From the NCBI GenBank assembly GCA_013397795.1, contig VZTJ01004198.1, positions 1,242,606-1,306,605 of the forward strand: 64,000 bases of DNA. Reading direction: 5' to 3'. The number at the start of each line of letters is the position of its first letter. Positions within the stretch are counted from its first letter, which is position 1. This DNA is from Orthonyx spaldingii (taxonomy: Eukaryota; Chordata; Aves; Passeriformes; Orthonychidae). This document shows, piece by piece, positions 42,101 to 54,288 of the stretch. Below the pieces are notes generated by a model. It made no database searches and was not told where the DNA came from. It worked only from the letters and a program-made list of their open reading frames with translations. The position numbers and the translations under genes were made by a program.

Positions 42101-45100
42101 TTGTCTTTACAACTTCATTCTTTCAACTAAAAAATAAATCATGTATTATTCCCAAGGCTATTGAGAATGTTAATAAGTGAGGGGGGAAAAAAACCCAACA
42201 AAACACAAACATAAACAAAGATAAAAACCCAATAAATCAAAACAAAATATAAAAGATCCTCTTCTCTGGAAAATATAGATGCAATCCTAAACCCACTGAT
42301 GTCAATGACATAACCCACTATTAAATATGAAAACCAGTTATTTAATTATGGAAATAAACTATTCATTATGTCAAGCAGCTACGTGTTTTGCTAGCAACAA
42401 GGACATTTTAACTAGCATCATTTCAGTACCAGCAAGCAGAGTAAGATTGAACTACCTAATTAATTTTAATTTCTCCTGCATTGTTAACATAGTTCTAGCT
42501 TTAACATGTTTATATGACTATTTCAGCCCTAAGCACCTGCACCCCTAACTCCCATTCTTTCCATAGAAAACCAGCTGTGTCCCTTCCTTAGTAGATAAAA
42601 ACACAAAACTCCATGCATTAGTCACAATGTTCAGAATGAGAAAAATTCTTTTAAAGAGGAAATTTTAATTTGGAAAGAGACAGGGAGACTAGAGAAAAGG
42701 ACAGATTCCTAATTCTGACTTCAGGAAGCAAGGTGTTGCACACAACACACAGGTACATGTAGTCTTCACTATCATTCCCAGTATTCTTAATCCATCAACC
42801 AACCGAAACATCTGAGAAAGGCAGAAGCTTTTATAACATTTTCAGGTTTGTCCTAGAAGAAAACCAGCAGTTTTAATAAAAAGAATATAAAATAAAGCCT
42901 CCACTAGCACAGTGAAGGTAAAGATCAGGGGTAACAATCTAACCAGCCTGTGGGCCAGCACACACGAGCTGGGAGACAAACCCAACACAATTCCTCACCA
43001 GCCACAAAATGCTTTTTCTTTGAAGAGAGCTGATTACTGCAATGAAACATGATATGTATGATAAAGAACAGTAAGTCATTAGTTCCATAGTAATGAAGCA
43101 ACTCCTCTGAAGAACAAGGGGTTTTTTAATGTTTCTTTCTCCTATAATTTAAAGATAAGTTATAACTAACAGTTGTATTTATAGAATAAATATATAGCAA
43201 AGGCATCATTAAAGTTCTTTCTACAAGACTTCATCCAAAGATCAAGTGTCAACAACTCTTGATACATTCACTGGTATTATGGCCTTAAAGATGCAGCTAT
43301 ATGACATATGCTAAAAATAAAATCTGCTTTTAAAAGAGCAAGGACATGAACATCTGAAAAGAAGAGAAACTTCAGGAAAACTCTTTCTAGTCATGATGCC
43401 AGATAAATCCTACACAAGTAATCTCTCTATAGAACCTGAAAAAGTAGAGCAGAATTTCTCAAAAAGTTGTTTCCTTGACAACATTGACAAACCAAGAAGG
43501 GTAAGGAATCAAAGTCATAAGATGCCTTGTGGCTTTGTTAGCAGATTTTTTTTATATATATAGCAGTATGCGAGATGCAGCTATAAAGCCAGATTTCTAG
43601 AAAAGAAGCAAAGTTAGATTGGTGTTATTTATATTTTCAAACAGCAAAAATATTCAGAATTTCTTAACTGTTAAAAAAATTGAGATACTCCCATAATGTA
43701 CTACAGTCACTTAAGAACTTAAAACTACTCTAACTCATTTTTTCCCAAGTACCAAAATCTTGACTTTTTCACCAGCAATCTTATTGATACACCCAGAAGG
43801 GGGATAACACCAGCACACATCTCTCCCATCTCAGATGACATTCTGCCATTAGACTGCACAGCAGCTGCCCACACAGAGCCTGTGTATAATTGGAGAGCTT
43901 AACTTATGACATTACCAGTTAAGCTTCATTAGAGGCACTGCTCCACTGACATCTCCAGCCCTGAACTCTCCTCCCCAGCAGGCTGGTTGTGCTGGGAGGA
44001 GCACAAGGTTGCTTTATCCTCTGCTGCTTCAGAGACACAGGAAACAACTGGAAGAACTCCCAGTAGAAAGGAAGTGCAGAGCTCACCCATTCAGGACAGA
44101 TGGGTTGCTAAGAAAAAAGTCAGATAAACACTTTAAATTCCCAATATTTCTGCAAGTAACGATACAAGTAACTAAAACTCTTTTTAGATAGAATGAGGGA
44201 ACAGAATCCTTTCTTCCATATCAATGTTAAGGATATTTAGAAGTGATTCTCCATGCTTTTGGATTTCCATGGAACAAGGGTTTGTGAAATAATACTGTCA
44301 CAACAACCATGTTACCCTGTGCATCTCACCTGTGGCCACTTTGCACCTGTTGATCAGCATCAACCAAATTTCACAGAAGGCCTCAGTATTTTTCCCTCAA
44401 GGCTTAATCATGGTAAGCAGCTGAATAAAAGTGAAAGACATTGCAGAAGCTCCAGAGAAAGAAATTCAAGAGGATTTGTAGCCAGACTCAAAATACAGAC
44501 AGGCTTCAGTAACTTCCGTGCTCTTGGAAGAACTTCTATTTTCTAAATTTTTCTTTAAATAATTTCCAATTTATTTGGAGGAAGAGAGGGGGAACACAAG
44601 CATATTAGCTACACTGTGAAATATCCATCCCACTCTTCTCCCCCACAGCCACATCCTCTAACACAGCCATAAAGCAGTCAAAAAGCTTTGCAGGAACACT
44701 TGGGGTATCACTCTTGCATTCTTTAAGGAGATCCTAAGTCAGGAGTCATTTCCAAGTGGCCATCACAGAGCTAAAAACATCACCCAGAAGCTGAGAGGTT
44801 CCCTGCATTTTCGCCCTCTCCCTTTTTCTTAAATGTCAGTCTTCATACAAGTGTTAAGATAAATTCTAATCCAAAGCAGTACTGAATTTAGCAGTTCTTG
44901 TTAGTGCAGAAGGAAAGAAACAATGGCTTATCAAACCCTACAGAGATGAGGATGGTGCTATTTATACTCAAAGAAACATACTCCTTTGAAAAAATCCTTT
45001 GAGGCCTAAGAGTGTGTCAAACACTCAGAACATAAAAACTATACAAGTCATCTCCAGCTGTGGATTCTGAAAAAGTGAACAAAGGCATTACAAGGATTTC

Positions 45101-48100
45101 TGTTTCCTTGACAACAGCATCACTGGAAACAAGAAAATAATTTAAAAATATATCTCTCTAACAGCAATCTCTAACTGTTATTGAGGTACTGAAATACCAA
45201 ATGCGAAACAACTCTTACCCACACAAACCTTTGGGATGAAGAGACCAACATTCACCACTTTCATGAACTGTTCTTTGCTGACACATGTCACCAGCTTTTG
45301 CAGAACAATTGTAAAAGATATCTATTACATCCTGACCTGGATTATCATCTACCCATGGCAAAGCCAGAAGCTTTCACTGATGGTCAAGTACATTCCTTCC
45401 TGCATAATGTTCCTTCTCTTACAAAAATAAGCATTATGGAGGATACTTCTCATTGAAGTGTATGAAATAACATTGTTAGAAATGATCAAGGTATACAAAA
45501 AAGGCTGATATTACTATGCATATACCTATCACATACGTGTACTTCCATCTTAATAATCAGCAAGCTTAAAGTCACTGGAAGAACATGCACAGTTCTAAAC
45601 AGACAAGGCAAGAAGGTCAGAACCTTCATAAAGAAAAGTCTGCTTCAGTACTTCAGAACAGCCTATTTAGCAGGCTCTTCAACAAGAAAACAATGGGTTT
45701 TTTCCCATATCTAGGTAAGCAGCACACAATATCCAGAATATGAGCATTTCCTTGCCACATCTAAGATAATGGGGAAAACTACTTGTTATTTTTAATATAC
45801 AGTATTAAAAACAAATCAACAGAGATCTTCAAAACGTTTCAAATAAAGAACATATGTATCAAATAGGATGACTTCCCAATTTGTCATCTTATCATCACCT
45901 AAAAGTTAAAGGAATGTTGCCACCATTAGACTTTAAAAATCAATCTAAGAGTTGCCCTACCTGAGGTACTAGCAGCATGATATCTAATTCTGCTTAGTGA
46001 ACAGCTTGAATCCAGCCTAGCTGTGACAGGGCTACAGCCATCTGACAGCTATGCCTGAGTGCATAGGAAATATGCTGGCAGCTTAAAATCGTTCCCTAAT
46101 AAACAGACACGCCTGTGACAGAACAACAAGAAACACTGCCTATTCCAAGTGAATTGTGTGCAGAATGGTTGAAAACAGAAATACTAGATTTTGTTACTCT
46201 GAGGCCCGGTAATGGCCAATATCTAGGAAATTTGTGTTGCTACTATCTGTGCTACACACAGTTTATGGATTGAGGTTATCATCTTCTATCATTCAGTCCA
46301 ATATAACAGGATCAAGAACAACAAAATTCCTGGAATATACTACTGTGCTATCTGTCTTTCTCCTAACAGACACAAAACAATAAAATACTTTAAAAATATG
46401 ATTGAAAATTGTATTTCTTGTAGCATTTGATGCTCTTCAGGAACCAAAATCCATACATTAAATTTAACGAGTACAAGTAACATACCACTCTAAATCTAGA
46501 GTCTCAGAAGACTGGAGGAGTAGCTGGAAGGAATCTCTTGAGGTAGCAAGTTACAAAGATGAACTACTTTGGAGCTCAGAAATCCCAACTTGAAAATAAG
46601 CACAGACCAGAAGAGGACTTAAAGGCACCACAAACCTTGGACTTGTTCTTTAAACATCTACTTATGGACCCTACTAGAGACTGAGCCCTGGGCTAGACAG
46701 AGCCCTGGTCTGAACCAGTACGGTTGTTATGTTCTTATTCATGGGAAGTCAGCAATGCCCCTGTTCAAGATGCTGGTATTATTAAACTCATTTTAAAAAC
46801 TTTTACTTGTACAGATACAGCTGTGACTAAATGACCATTCAACCAGGTCAGCAGAGAACAAAATATATAAGAAAAACTTCAAACAATGTATTAGAACGCA
46901 AAGTGCTATAAATATATATTTTGCATACTCAAGAATTGCAGCACTTTCCTTCCTTTATCTTGTTCAGCAATGGAGAGTGAAAGTGCTGAAAATCAAGAAT
47001 TCCTCTGCAACAAACACAACACCTGCTGTGATGCTCTAAATAAAATATGAGAAACACAAAATTAACAGCTAACGGATGATTATATAAAGATGTTACCTTG
47101 AGTTAATTTTAAGACAAACTAGAAAATACAGATTAAAGGCATAGGATGCTGAAGTTACGAACCATGGTTAAAAAGCTATGTCCAGCAGCAGGAACTAGTG
47201 AAATGTTAACATCTGTGTGGCTCTGTGTAATGACAAGATCTTCCAAATAAAAGACACTGATAATGTGACTGCAGCATTGTGGTTTCTGCAATTGATAAAT
47301 GTCTTTCAAGACACAACTTTCTAATGTTCTCTGCTACTGAAGGCAAAAGGCTATATTCGATGGTAACCTGTGATTCTGAATTTTTGTATTTGGGGTTCTA
47401 AACCAGATATAGTTAAACAAGGTCTGGTGTTCAGAAAGCATTGAATATCCATACTATGGGAACCAGGCACCTTTAACAGCAGTGATGAGTCTCAAAATTT
47501 ATGCAAAAAAACCCCACTAGATGAGATATTAAAATCATGAACATTATTTTAGTGTTTAAGTAGGAAAACCCAAAAATGGCAGTAGACGCCTAAAATTCAT
47601 TTACAGCAGCTATTCAAACAGAAGGTAGAGACGTGTTATTCAAAGAAAACAATTTTAATCAGTTCAGACAACAATGTTTCACAATCCTTAAAATACATAA
47701 CTAAGCTAAAAACATAAAGTACTCACAATACAGTCAGAATGTAACTGTGAAGTGCAGCATGCCACAGTAAGAGCTCTGAACAGCACCTTTCCCTACCCTG
47801 AAACAGCTTTCCTTTCTCCAGCTACCTAGGCTAGAGCTTCCAAAGGGCAGGCTAAACATTCTAAAAAAAACCCACAGGGTAAAAAATTTGGCAAAGCATA
47901 AAACTAGGCTTGGGGATTTTTCCCCATTCCCTCCAAATTTAAAATTTAGCATTAAATATTCTTCTCTTAATGCTCCAGATTTGAAGAACTGTGGGCAATT
48001 TGCTATGCATATCACTTCTCAAATGAAGTTCTATCTTATTGTCAGGTCTCTCAGAACACTCAGGGGTTTTCTTAGACATTTAGCAACACATGCATAAACT

Positions 48101-51100
48101 TTTACCTTTGGTCTTTCAATACACAACACAGAGGCAAATACTGAAGTCTTTGAGCCTTCAGAGGCACAGTTTAGTGCTCATCCTTTTCTAACACGCTGAG
48201 GTGCCCCATCTGCTGGTAGGAGTCTTACTCTAGCGAATTCTGCCCCTGAGCTGACAACCGATTTTTTTTTCAACTTTACCCCTTGACAACTGTTTGAGGT
48301 GTTTTAAATGCAGCAATACAAAAGACTTCAGATCAAATACTTTTAAAGAAAACTGTAAAATGCTCTAACACAGTTCATTCATTCCTAACTATACAAGATA
48401 TTTTTACAAAATGCTTGCAATGATTTTCTGGCTCTAGGCTATACTTTAGTCAACAGAAACTGAAGACTTCAACTCATTTATTGTAAATATTTTAGTATGA
48501 TTTACACTGATTCATAAAGATTTTAAACTGCGCTTTTTAACCTGAAAGAACATAAATGGAAGACTGTTCTTTTCTTCTAAAGATCTAAACAGGATAAATA
48601 CACACACTTAAAAAGTAAAAAACCCCACATAATCAGTTCCTAACACACATTTTAGACATATATCTGTGTGGTATGAATGATTTAGTCATAGTAATTTAGA
48701 CAGGAATAAAAAAATTATAATCACTAAAACACTAAACCAAGTGTTTCTTCCTTCTCCATACCATGGGAAAAAAAATTCCCACAAAGGAAAATTCTTACCT
48801 TGTGATGAAAAATAAAATTATTAAGCACATAAGAACAGATAAAATATACAAAACTGGCTAAATACTACAAAAATTGAGTACAACTATGGATCTCTGGTTC
48901 AAGCACCACTCAAACTACCACAGTCATCTCAACTTAGAACACTCAGTTCTGAGAAATACCCACTAATATTGGACTCTTCAAAAGAGAAATGTCTTCATGC
49001 ATAGGCTGAGTGTAAGGACTGAACCCAAGGCATTTACACTTAAAAATATTCACAGTTTTTCCTGTGACTAACTGAAAGTACAGAGTTTTGAGGCTCTGCA
49101 TTGCCTCTTCTCTCTGATCATACAGAGATTTTAGGCTTCTATCTGTGCTTTGAGTTTTACCCAAACCACATGCCGAAATTAAATCATGCAAACAACCTGA
49201 GTGTCTGCATATTCCCATTAGAGGGAAAGAGGACACACATCCACTGTTTGGATTTAAATGAGCCATTCCAAGCAGGTGGTTTTGGGATAAAATAAAAAAA
49301 TTTAAAAAGCTGTATGACATTAAAAATATGTGGAAAAAAGAACAGTAGACATGCATTTTCAATCAGTTGGTTTATGCTTATACCAGAAAATGCACAACTT
49401 CAGGCAACAGCAGAAAACCAAAAGGAATTCCCAGAAGGTAAAGCAGTGTTGTCACCGTCACCAGGGATTTAAGTGCTCGTGATCCCAGAAAGGAGGGGAA
49501 TTTGGGATCCTCACACCAAGCGAATCCTCGGTGTCACCGCGCCCTCTGCTGCCCAGCACGGCCCGCGTGTGACGGCGCGACAATGACAGGTTCCCTAAGA
49601 AATACCAGGAAGGGGCATCCAGAGGCTGCTGCCTCTCTACGGGCTGGCTTCCCGAAGATAAAGTGTGGTTTCAGATACTTCCGAAGAGTTACGTTATTCC
49701 TTTATTAATTTCTTAGACCCGCCTGCTCTGAAGCGTTGCCAACACTAATACACTTCATTTATATTGAATTTCCAAGGTTTGGGGCAGTCAGATTTCCTCA
49801 AAAAACAGCTTTACTGTTAATGACTGCTTCCAAACAGGCGTGGTAGCACTGATTCAGAAAAATAATTTTTCTTTCTGCTCAGAAGACAAAACAGACAGGC
49901 CAGTATTTCAACTTCTTAATAATTGTATATTGCAGGGTACTTTTTTTCCCTCCATTTAATGTTTAAGAAAAAAAGGCTTAAAAATCATAGAAAAGAAGAC
50001 AGAGGGACTATGCTGGTACAAGGGATGTTCTTCTTTTCTCTATTTAGGAAGATTTCCTTAAAGTCCTAAATTTTAGAAGCAAGAAAATAATTGTGCCTGC
50101 CATGGTAAACACGTGTTAGATGCAATAAAGCATGTTTTCCACCAGAAAGGACACTTTCTGTGCACTCTTATCAAAGCCATGTTCCTGTGCAAGCCCACTT
50201 CAGAAGACTAATATTTGAACCCAGAGGCACAAACAGCCCTATATCTGGGAAAGCATACACATAAAATACTTCTATTACCCATTTTAAAAATAAAAGACTT
50301 ATTGGACTGACTAAATTACCAAAGAACTGAAGACAAATTCATTAAAGCTAGGAGGAAAATTCACTTTGAGTATTAAGCAATTAACCATGGAAACAAATTA
50401 AAGTGGGAAGGCTCCTTAGATCATGACAAGACACCTTTCTGGGATGCAAGATTTACTACACTAGTTCAGACGGAAAATCCATGTGACCTGATCTACCTCC
50501 TTCAGCAGGAGTCACACAGGCACGTCAGAAAGGTAAAGTTCTTCAAAATATTATTCCAGTGTTGGCAGTCAGGTGATTAAATGATTTAAGGCAGAATCTG
50601 TGTGCAGACCACAGTGCTTGTGGCCATCGTGATAAATCATGATATAGATCATGAGAAATGACCTAGCAGAAATCTAACTTCTTAAGATCTAAAACACTGG
50701 CATGACTAAAATAAAGAACAAAAAACAAAAACACCAAATTCCAAACTAATGGAGCTAACTGTGGGTATAGTGAGGGATTAGGCTGTGAGTCCATAATAAT
50801 CTTATATTTCAAAACAACTCCTCAAATTCTGAGTACCTTGGAACTGTTAAATACACACTAGCAAGGATGTTATTTCCAGTAGAGCATTGTTTAATACATT
50901 ATTTTTAAGTCTGATGATTGAGCCACAAAGCATCTTGCTTTACATTACCTTGACAGTTTTGTCCATAGAAGCTGAGAGAAGCATGTGGCTGTGCTCCCGT
51001 ACAGGACACCACTGGATTTCATTAACAGGGCCGCTGTGTTTAGACATGTAAAATATTAAGCTTTTGGGAACTTCAGTTACTTTATATTTAGATCCCAAAT

Positions 51101-51653
51101 ATGGCTTAATTAATTCAGAGATCTTCCTCAAAGTCTGCTCTCTTGGTACACCTAACTTAACATCACAATCTGAGCTGCCTCTCTGGTCAGATTCTTCTTT
51201 TTCAGGCGTACTGGAGTTTTCTTGACGCAATCGTTTAGGGATATATGGTCTAATTCCTTTTATGGCAGGAGCACTGTCTTTATGTGTTCTCTTCTGGGAA
51301 ACTCCATTTCCAGGATTTGTTGAAGAGCTTGAAGGCTGTTGATAGTTTTTGTAAGGCACAGATAATGCAGCATGGCCAGAGTACACCCTCTGACAATAAG
51401 GAGGTGCCAAGTCAGTGCTGTTATTCCGTGCATAATGCTCAGGGGGGGTTTCACAAACTGTGCTCCTGCCAGAACTGCCAGTGCTCCCAGCAGGGCGCAT
51501 TTCATAAGGAGATTTTGTACCACCAGGTGCAAAGTGCTGAACACAACTCACAGAAGAACTCAGCTGGTTTGTTTGTCTGCCAGGAGCATCAGAGACTTCA
51601 GTCTTTTCAGCTTCTGTCTCGGAGTCTGAATCTTCATAAGCAACCAAACTCAT
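12032..51653 (-). CDS. WDR25: WDR25, WD repeat protein 25 (partial, three coding exons)
   Basis: This is the spliced coding sequence join(51653..50949, 21551..21404, 12162..12032) on the minus strand, encoding residues 1-328. It is recognised as WDR25, a WD40 protein related to the splicing factor CDC40/PRP17. The cellular role of WDR25 is poorly known, so none is assigned here. Residues 1-15 are acidic (LVAYEDSDSE), like the start of PRP17-type proteins. Residues 16-130 are serine-rich and probably disordered. A basic motif, PYIPKRLRQ, sits at 136-144. WD40 repeats begin near 206 (HSGPVNEIQWCPV), followed by SMDKTVKVWD across the exon 2/3 junction, then GGFDSTLHLTDVETGKQIF and KFHP...CGGF...KAWDIRTSK. 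Human WDR25 is about 544 residues, so about 216 C-terminal residues are missing and should lie left of position 1. All junctions use GT-AG with phases 0, 1 and 0. It is divergent from WARS1, as in mammals. Confidence 0.93.
17925..18420 (-). mobile_element. CR1 LINE fragment (3' end), sense to WDR25
   Basis: Read on the plus strand this is the reverse complement of the CR1 3' region. It contains ATCATGTAGGTTGGACCTTC, GGATCATCTAGTCCAAATCC, GCCTCTTATCCTTTCACTG, and CCTTGTTGAACTTCCTGAG with ATCAGCCCATTTTTAATG. The last block, next to the 5' side of the fragment, matches the CR1 segment around TTGAACTTCATGAGG. It is diverged and carries internal deletions. It lies in WDR25 intron 3. Confidence 0.82.
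18874..18941 (+). repeat. A/C-rich low-complexity tract
   Basis: CAAAA units followed by A12, CCCCC and A8 runs, just beyond the CR1 fragment of intron 3. This is simple sequence with no coding potential. Confidence 0.85.
21404..21551 (-). CDS. WDR25: WDR25 exon 3: residues 236-284
   Basis: This 148-nt exon has an acceptor ending CTTTTTAAG (AG at 21553-21552) and a donor GAAACAG|GTAAAG (GT at 21403-21402). It reads VWDAVDTGCCLKTIS, then AVRAARWSSCGRRFLSGGFD, then LHLTDVETG. This aligns closely with the WDR25 WD40 repeat containing AVRAARW and GRR-LSGGFD. It joins exon 2 in phase 0, so Lys-Val-Trp-Asp is formed across the junction, and leaves in phase 1 with the first base of a glycine codon. 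It is flanked by introns of about 29.4 kb and 9.2 kb. Confidence 0.93.
28074..28160 (+). repeat. A/C-rich low-complexity tract
   Basis: This is a run of A stretches broken by C, CC and CCCC, with almost no other bases. Similar tracts occur at 18874-18941, 42181-42255 and 53564-53601. Confidence 0.85.
39901..39922 (+). repeat. A22 homopolymer
   Basis: There are twenty-two uninterrupted A bases in WDR25 intron 2. No retroposed body or clear target-site duplication flanks it, so it is a simple repeat rather than a processed copy tail. Confidence 0.95.
42181..42255 (+). repeat. A-rich low-complexity tract
   Basis: It begins with a G run followed by A7 and CCC, then irregular A-rich sequence with scattered C. 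This is simple sequence in WDR25 intron 2. Confidence 0.75.
46495..46745 (+). mobile_element. Possible ancient sauropsid retroposon tail
   Basis: The end of this stretch reads CTGGGCTAGACAGAGCCCTG, then GTCTGAACCAGTACGG, then TTGTTATGTTCTTATTC. It resembles the 3' tail of old reptile/bird LINE- or SINE-type retroposons of the pattern TGGGCTAGATGGACC, GGTCTGACCCAGTATGGC, CTTATGTTCTTATG. The body upstream is too diverged to assign, so the left limit is a guess. Confidence 0.35.
49539..49552 (-). promoter_or_regulatory. CTCF-like binding motif
   Basis: The plus strand reads GCGCCCTCTGCTGC, whose reverse complement GCAGCAGAGGGCGC matches the CTCF core at nearly every position. It sits in a short GC-rich, CpG-containing patch (about 49500-49600) within AT-rich intron 2 of WDR25, 1.4 kb beyond exon 2. 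The identification is by motif only. Confidence 0.5.
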
Positions 51654-51712
51654 TATGGTGAGACACAGCAGACTCCAGAGATCTCAGTGCTGCAATCCTC
51701 CAAAATTATGAT
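50949..51712 (-). CDS. WDR25: WDR25 exon 2: start codon and residues 1-235
   Basis: The coding part runs from the ATG at 51653 down to 50949, 705 nt or exactly 235 codons. The 59 nt from 51712 to 51654 are 5' UTR. The acceptor is a T-rich tract ending TTTATTTTAG at 51713-51714. An alternative acceptor ending TTGCAG lies slightly closer to the ATG. The donor reads ACTGTCAAG|GTAATG, with GT at 50948-50947, leaving phase 0 after Lys235. The exon carries the whole non-WD N-terminal region and the first WD40 blade. The reading frame continues only two codons past the donor before a stop, which supports the splice position. Confidence 0.93.
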
Positions 51713-53563
51713 CTAAAATAAAGAATTGATTATTCAGAGCACAATTAATTACAGAGTCTACAATTTGAGTAACTTAAGGATATAAATACGCCTTTCTTAA
51801 CAACAAAAAAAAAAAAGTCAAAACTCTTATTTCTGTTTATTAATGGAATTTATTCCTCTATTATAACACATCTTACATTCTACTAAACAACACTATTTGC
51901 TTCCAAGCCCTTTGTGTACATTTTTAATGCATTGCAGAGGTGTATTTGCATACAAAAAAGCAATGACAATGAGGATGAAAAGGAAAACAATCTTGCAATA
52001 CAAATACAACAAATTACTTTACCTTACTTCCAGCATTACTTCTCCACATACACACATAGAAGAAATTAATTAATTATGTAGTGGTTTCATATGTACATTT
52101 ATAAGAAGACAAATACAACCCTTTTGGAGTCAGTCTAACAATATCTATTTGTTAACAGTACAGATGACTTGAAAGAAGTGTATAGGGGTTCAACTGGCAG
52201 TTAAAATGCAAACACATTTTTGATCCCTTCAGCAGTATTGCAGTATGAGGAAATTTTCCAACTATATCCACAGAGTAAGTTCCACACAGCCTTTAGTTTT
52301 ACAGAACAGACATGCCAGAAGTTACACTGAATTCACTATTTGCATTTACTTACAGAAAAAGAAGAACATAGGTGCCTCAGTTGTGGAATAAGTTTTTTTA
52401 ATGTGTCTGGGAGAAAGAAATCTCATGCCAAGACTGCATATGTAACATGCAGAACAATTCACCCTCATAATAATCCCACCAAGATTTTTCCAACAATTTG
52501 TATGGAGTATGTGGAGTATGGAGTTAACTACATTCAAACAACTGATGTGTCTGCAAAGCAATATTTCAACTTCTGCTGTTTATAGGCAAGAAGTACTGGT
52601 AAGATTGATGAAATGTGACATTTTATTACTGTTTTGCTTCCTTGCCAAGCTCTTAGCACTGGTTACGCTGAAGAGATTTAACCCACAACACTTTCAGACC
52701 AGCTGCTGAAATACTTGGTTCAGGTCAGCAAAGAAACTGCCCTCAAAAGCATCTGGATGAAAACAGAGAATGCTGCATGGAACTCAGTGTCTTCATCAGC
52801 ATTTGCAGAACTGACACCACAAATGTAGGGATGCCACAAATTAGGTCCTACAAGTACTCCTGCAGGAATAGGACTCTGGAACTTGTAAAGATTATTCATT
52901 TAACTTCTGAATTAATTTGAATTAAAACAACTATCTTTCACTTAGCCTACAGAAGTGTTACATGACTCTATATTCTGTTATCAAATTTCCAAGCACAGAT
53001 CCAGAAGACAGGTACTTATTAAGATACACACATTCATCATCACAGATCCTTTCCAAAACAAGTGATCAAGACATTTAACTGGAACAAGGTGACCAACATT
53101 TCAGCACATAAAAGCAGCAAGATCTCCCTCTAGAGGACATTTTGTCATTATCTGAAGTTTAAGACAGCTATAAGTGACAGCAAAGAAAAGCAAGGAAGAA
53201 ATCTTTTTTTAATAATACAGCTTCATTTATTACAACAATATTTCATTTAAACAGTGTCAAGGAAAAAAATAAGTAGTGTTTCATGAAAACCTAACTAACA
53301 AATCAATTCAAAAGCAGTAAACTGAAGTTCCTAGCAGTAAATTGAAACATCAAATAAGTAGGAGCTTTGAAGGGTCCATTTCAGTAATTGCATCAAGTGG
53401 TTACTGTTTGTATTGCAGTGCTAAACACATTTCCCAGCCAAATGCATCATGCCCAAAGAACAAATATAGTGAGAAGCTGACTTCTGGTTAAAAGCTATAA
53501 ACTAGGATACACAAGTGGATTGGGTTAGACTTACAAAGTTACTTTAGTTTGTTTTAACACTTT

Positions 53564-53601
53564 AAAAAAAAAACAAAAAAACAAAAAAACAAAAAAAAAA
53601 A
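53564..53601 (+). repeat. (CA7)-type A-rich microsatellite
   Basis: A10, then three C-separated A runs of 7, 7 and 11 bases. It lies in WDR25 intron 1. Confidence 0.9.
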
Positions 53602-54051
53602 CAAGCTGAGATTCAGAAGTATGAGATAGTGCCTTGCAAACATCAGGTTAAAAACGTTTCCCATGAGGTACTGGAAAGAAACTGTCCATTACATCTGGTC
53701 AGCATAAATCCATCCCACCACACACATCACCCATAAATGTCAGCACTTTGTAAAACCAAAGCATCTCTCTCATCTAAAGACTTCCCATCCACTTTTGTTT
53801 TCAAAGAAACACCACACACACACACTGCCCTAACCAAAGAAAAATGGGGGGAAGGGAGGGAACCACAATGCACTTGATTGGAAGCATCCTGCAACTAGAC
53901 TGTGAGTTTATTAACGCTGTGATGTGTAATGTATCGAGCTAAAAGAGAAGTTTATATAATTTTGACTTTCCTCAGCTTCCACGAGACAGATTTATCTGAA
54001 CGCATTGAGGAAGAGCGTTCAGCTGGACGAGCACAGTGCCCGCGGATGGCA

Positions 54052-54171
54052 GCAGAGGTGTGCTAAGGAGGCAGAGGTGTGCTAAGGCGGCAGAGGTGTG
54101 CTAAGGAGGCAGAGGTGTGCTAAGGAGGCAGAGGTGTGCTAAGGAGGCAGAGGTGTGCTAAGGAGGCAGAG
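54052..54171 (+). repeat. 19-bp minisatellite, six copies plus a partial
   Basis: The unit GCAGAGGTGTGCTAAGGAG is repeated six times end to end (54052-54165), followed by the first six bases of a seventh. Only the second copy differs, with C for A at its eighteenth base. Near-identity between copies suggests recent expansion. It lies in WDR25 intron 1, about 0.85 kb from the first donor. Confidence 0.96.
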
Positions 54172-54288
54172 CACCGCAGGTCGCTCACGGCGGGGCCCCG
54201 CTCCACCCTCCCACCGGCCCCGGCGCAGTCACACGGGAGGTACACCTGCTCCTAATGCCCCACAGCCCCAAGGGGAAAAAACAAGCTA

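Larger units (their letters stand above)
21552..50948 (-). other. WDR25: WDR25 intron 2 (about 29.4 kb)
   Basis: This is the largest intron in the window and is AT-rich throughout. It holds A/C-rich tracts at 28074-28160 and 42181-42255, T15 at 33290-33304, A22 at 39901-39922, a TGTAA trinucleotide-scale repeat near 23348, an old retroposon-like tail near 46700 and the CTCF-like site at 49539. Slightly GC-richer patches occur near 35250-35560, 38590-38930 and 41640-41830, without a recognisable gene. Confidence 0.85.

Noticed and set aside
48943..49362. A 139-codon minus-strand frame in WDR25 intron 2
   Set aside because: It has no recognisable domain, and its start codon sits in AT-rich sequence without flanking exon signals in phase.
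53845..53860. A G-rich run considered as another G4 motif
   Set aside because: A run of six Gs plus two G3 tracts does not give four separated G3 tracts.
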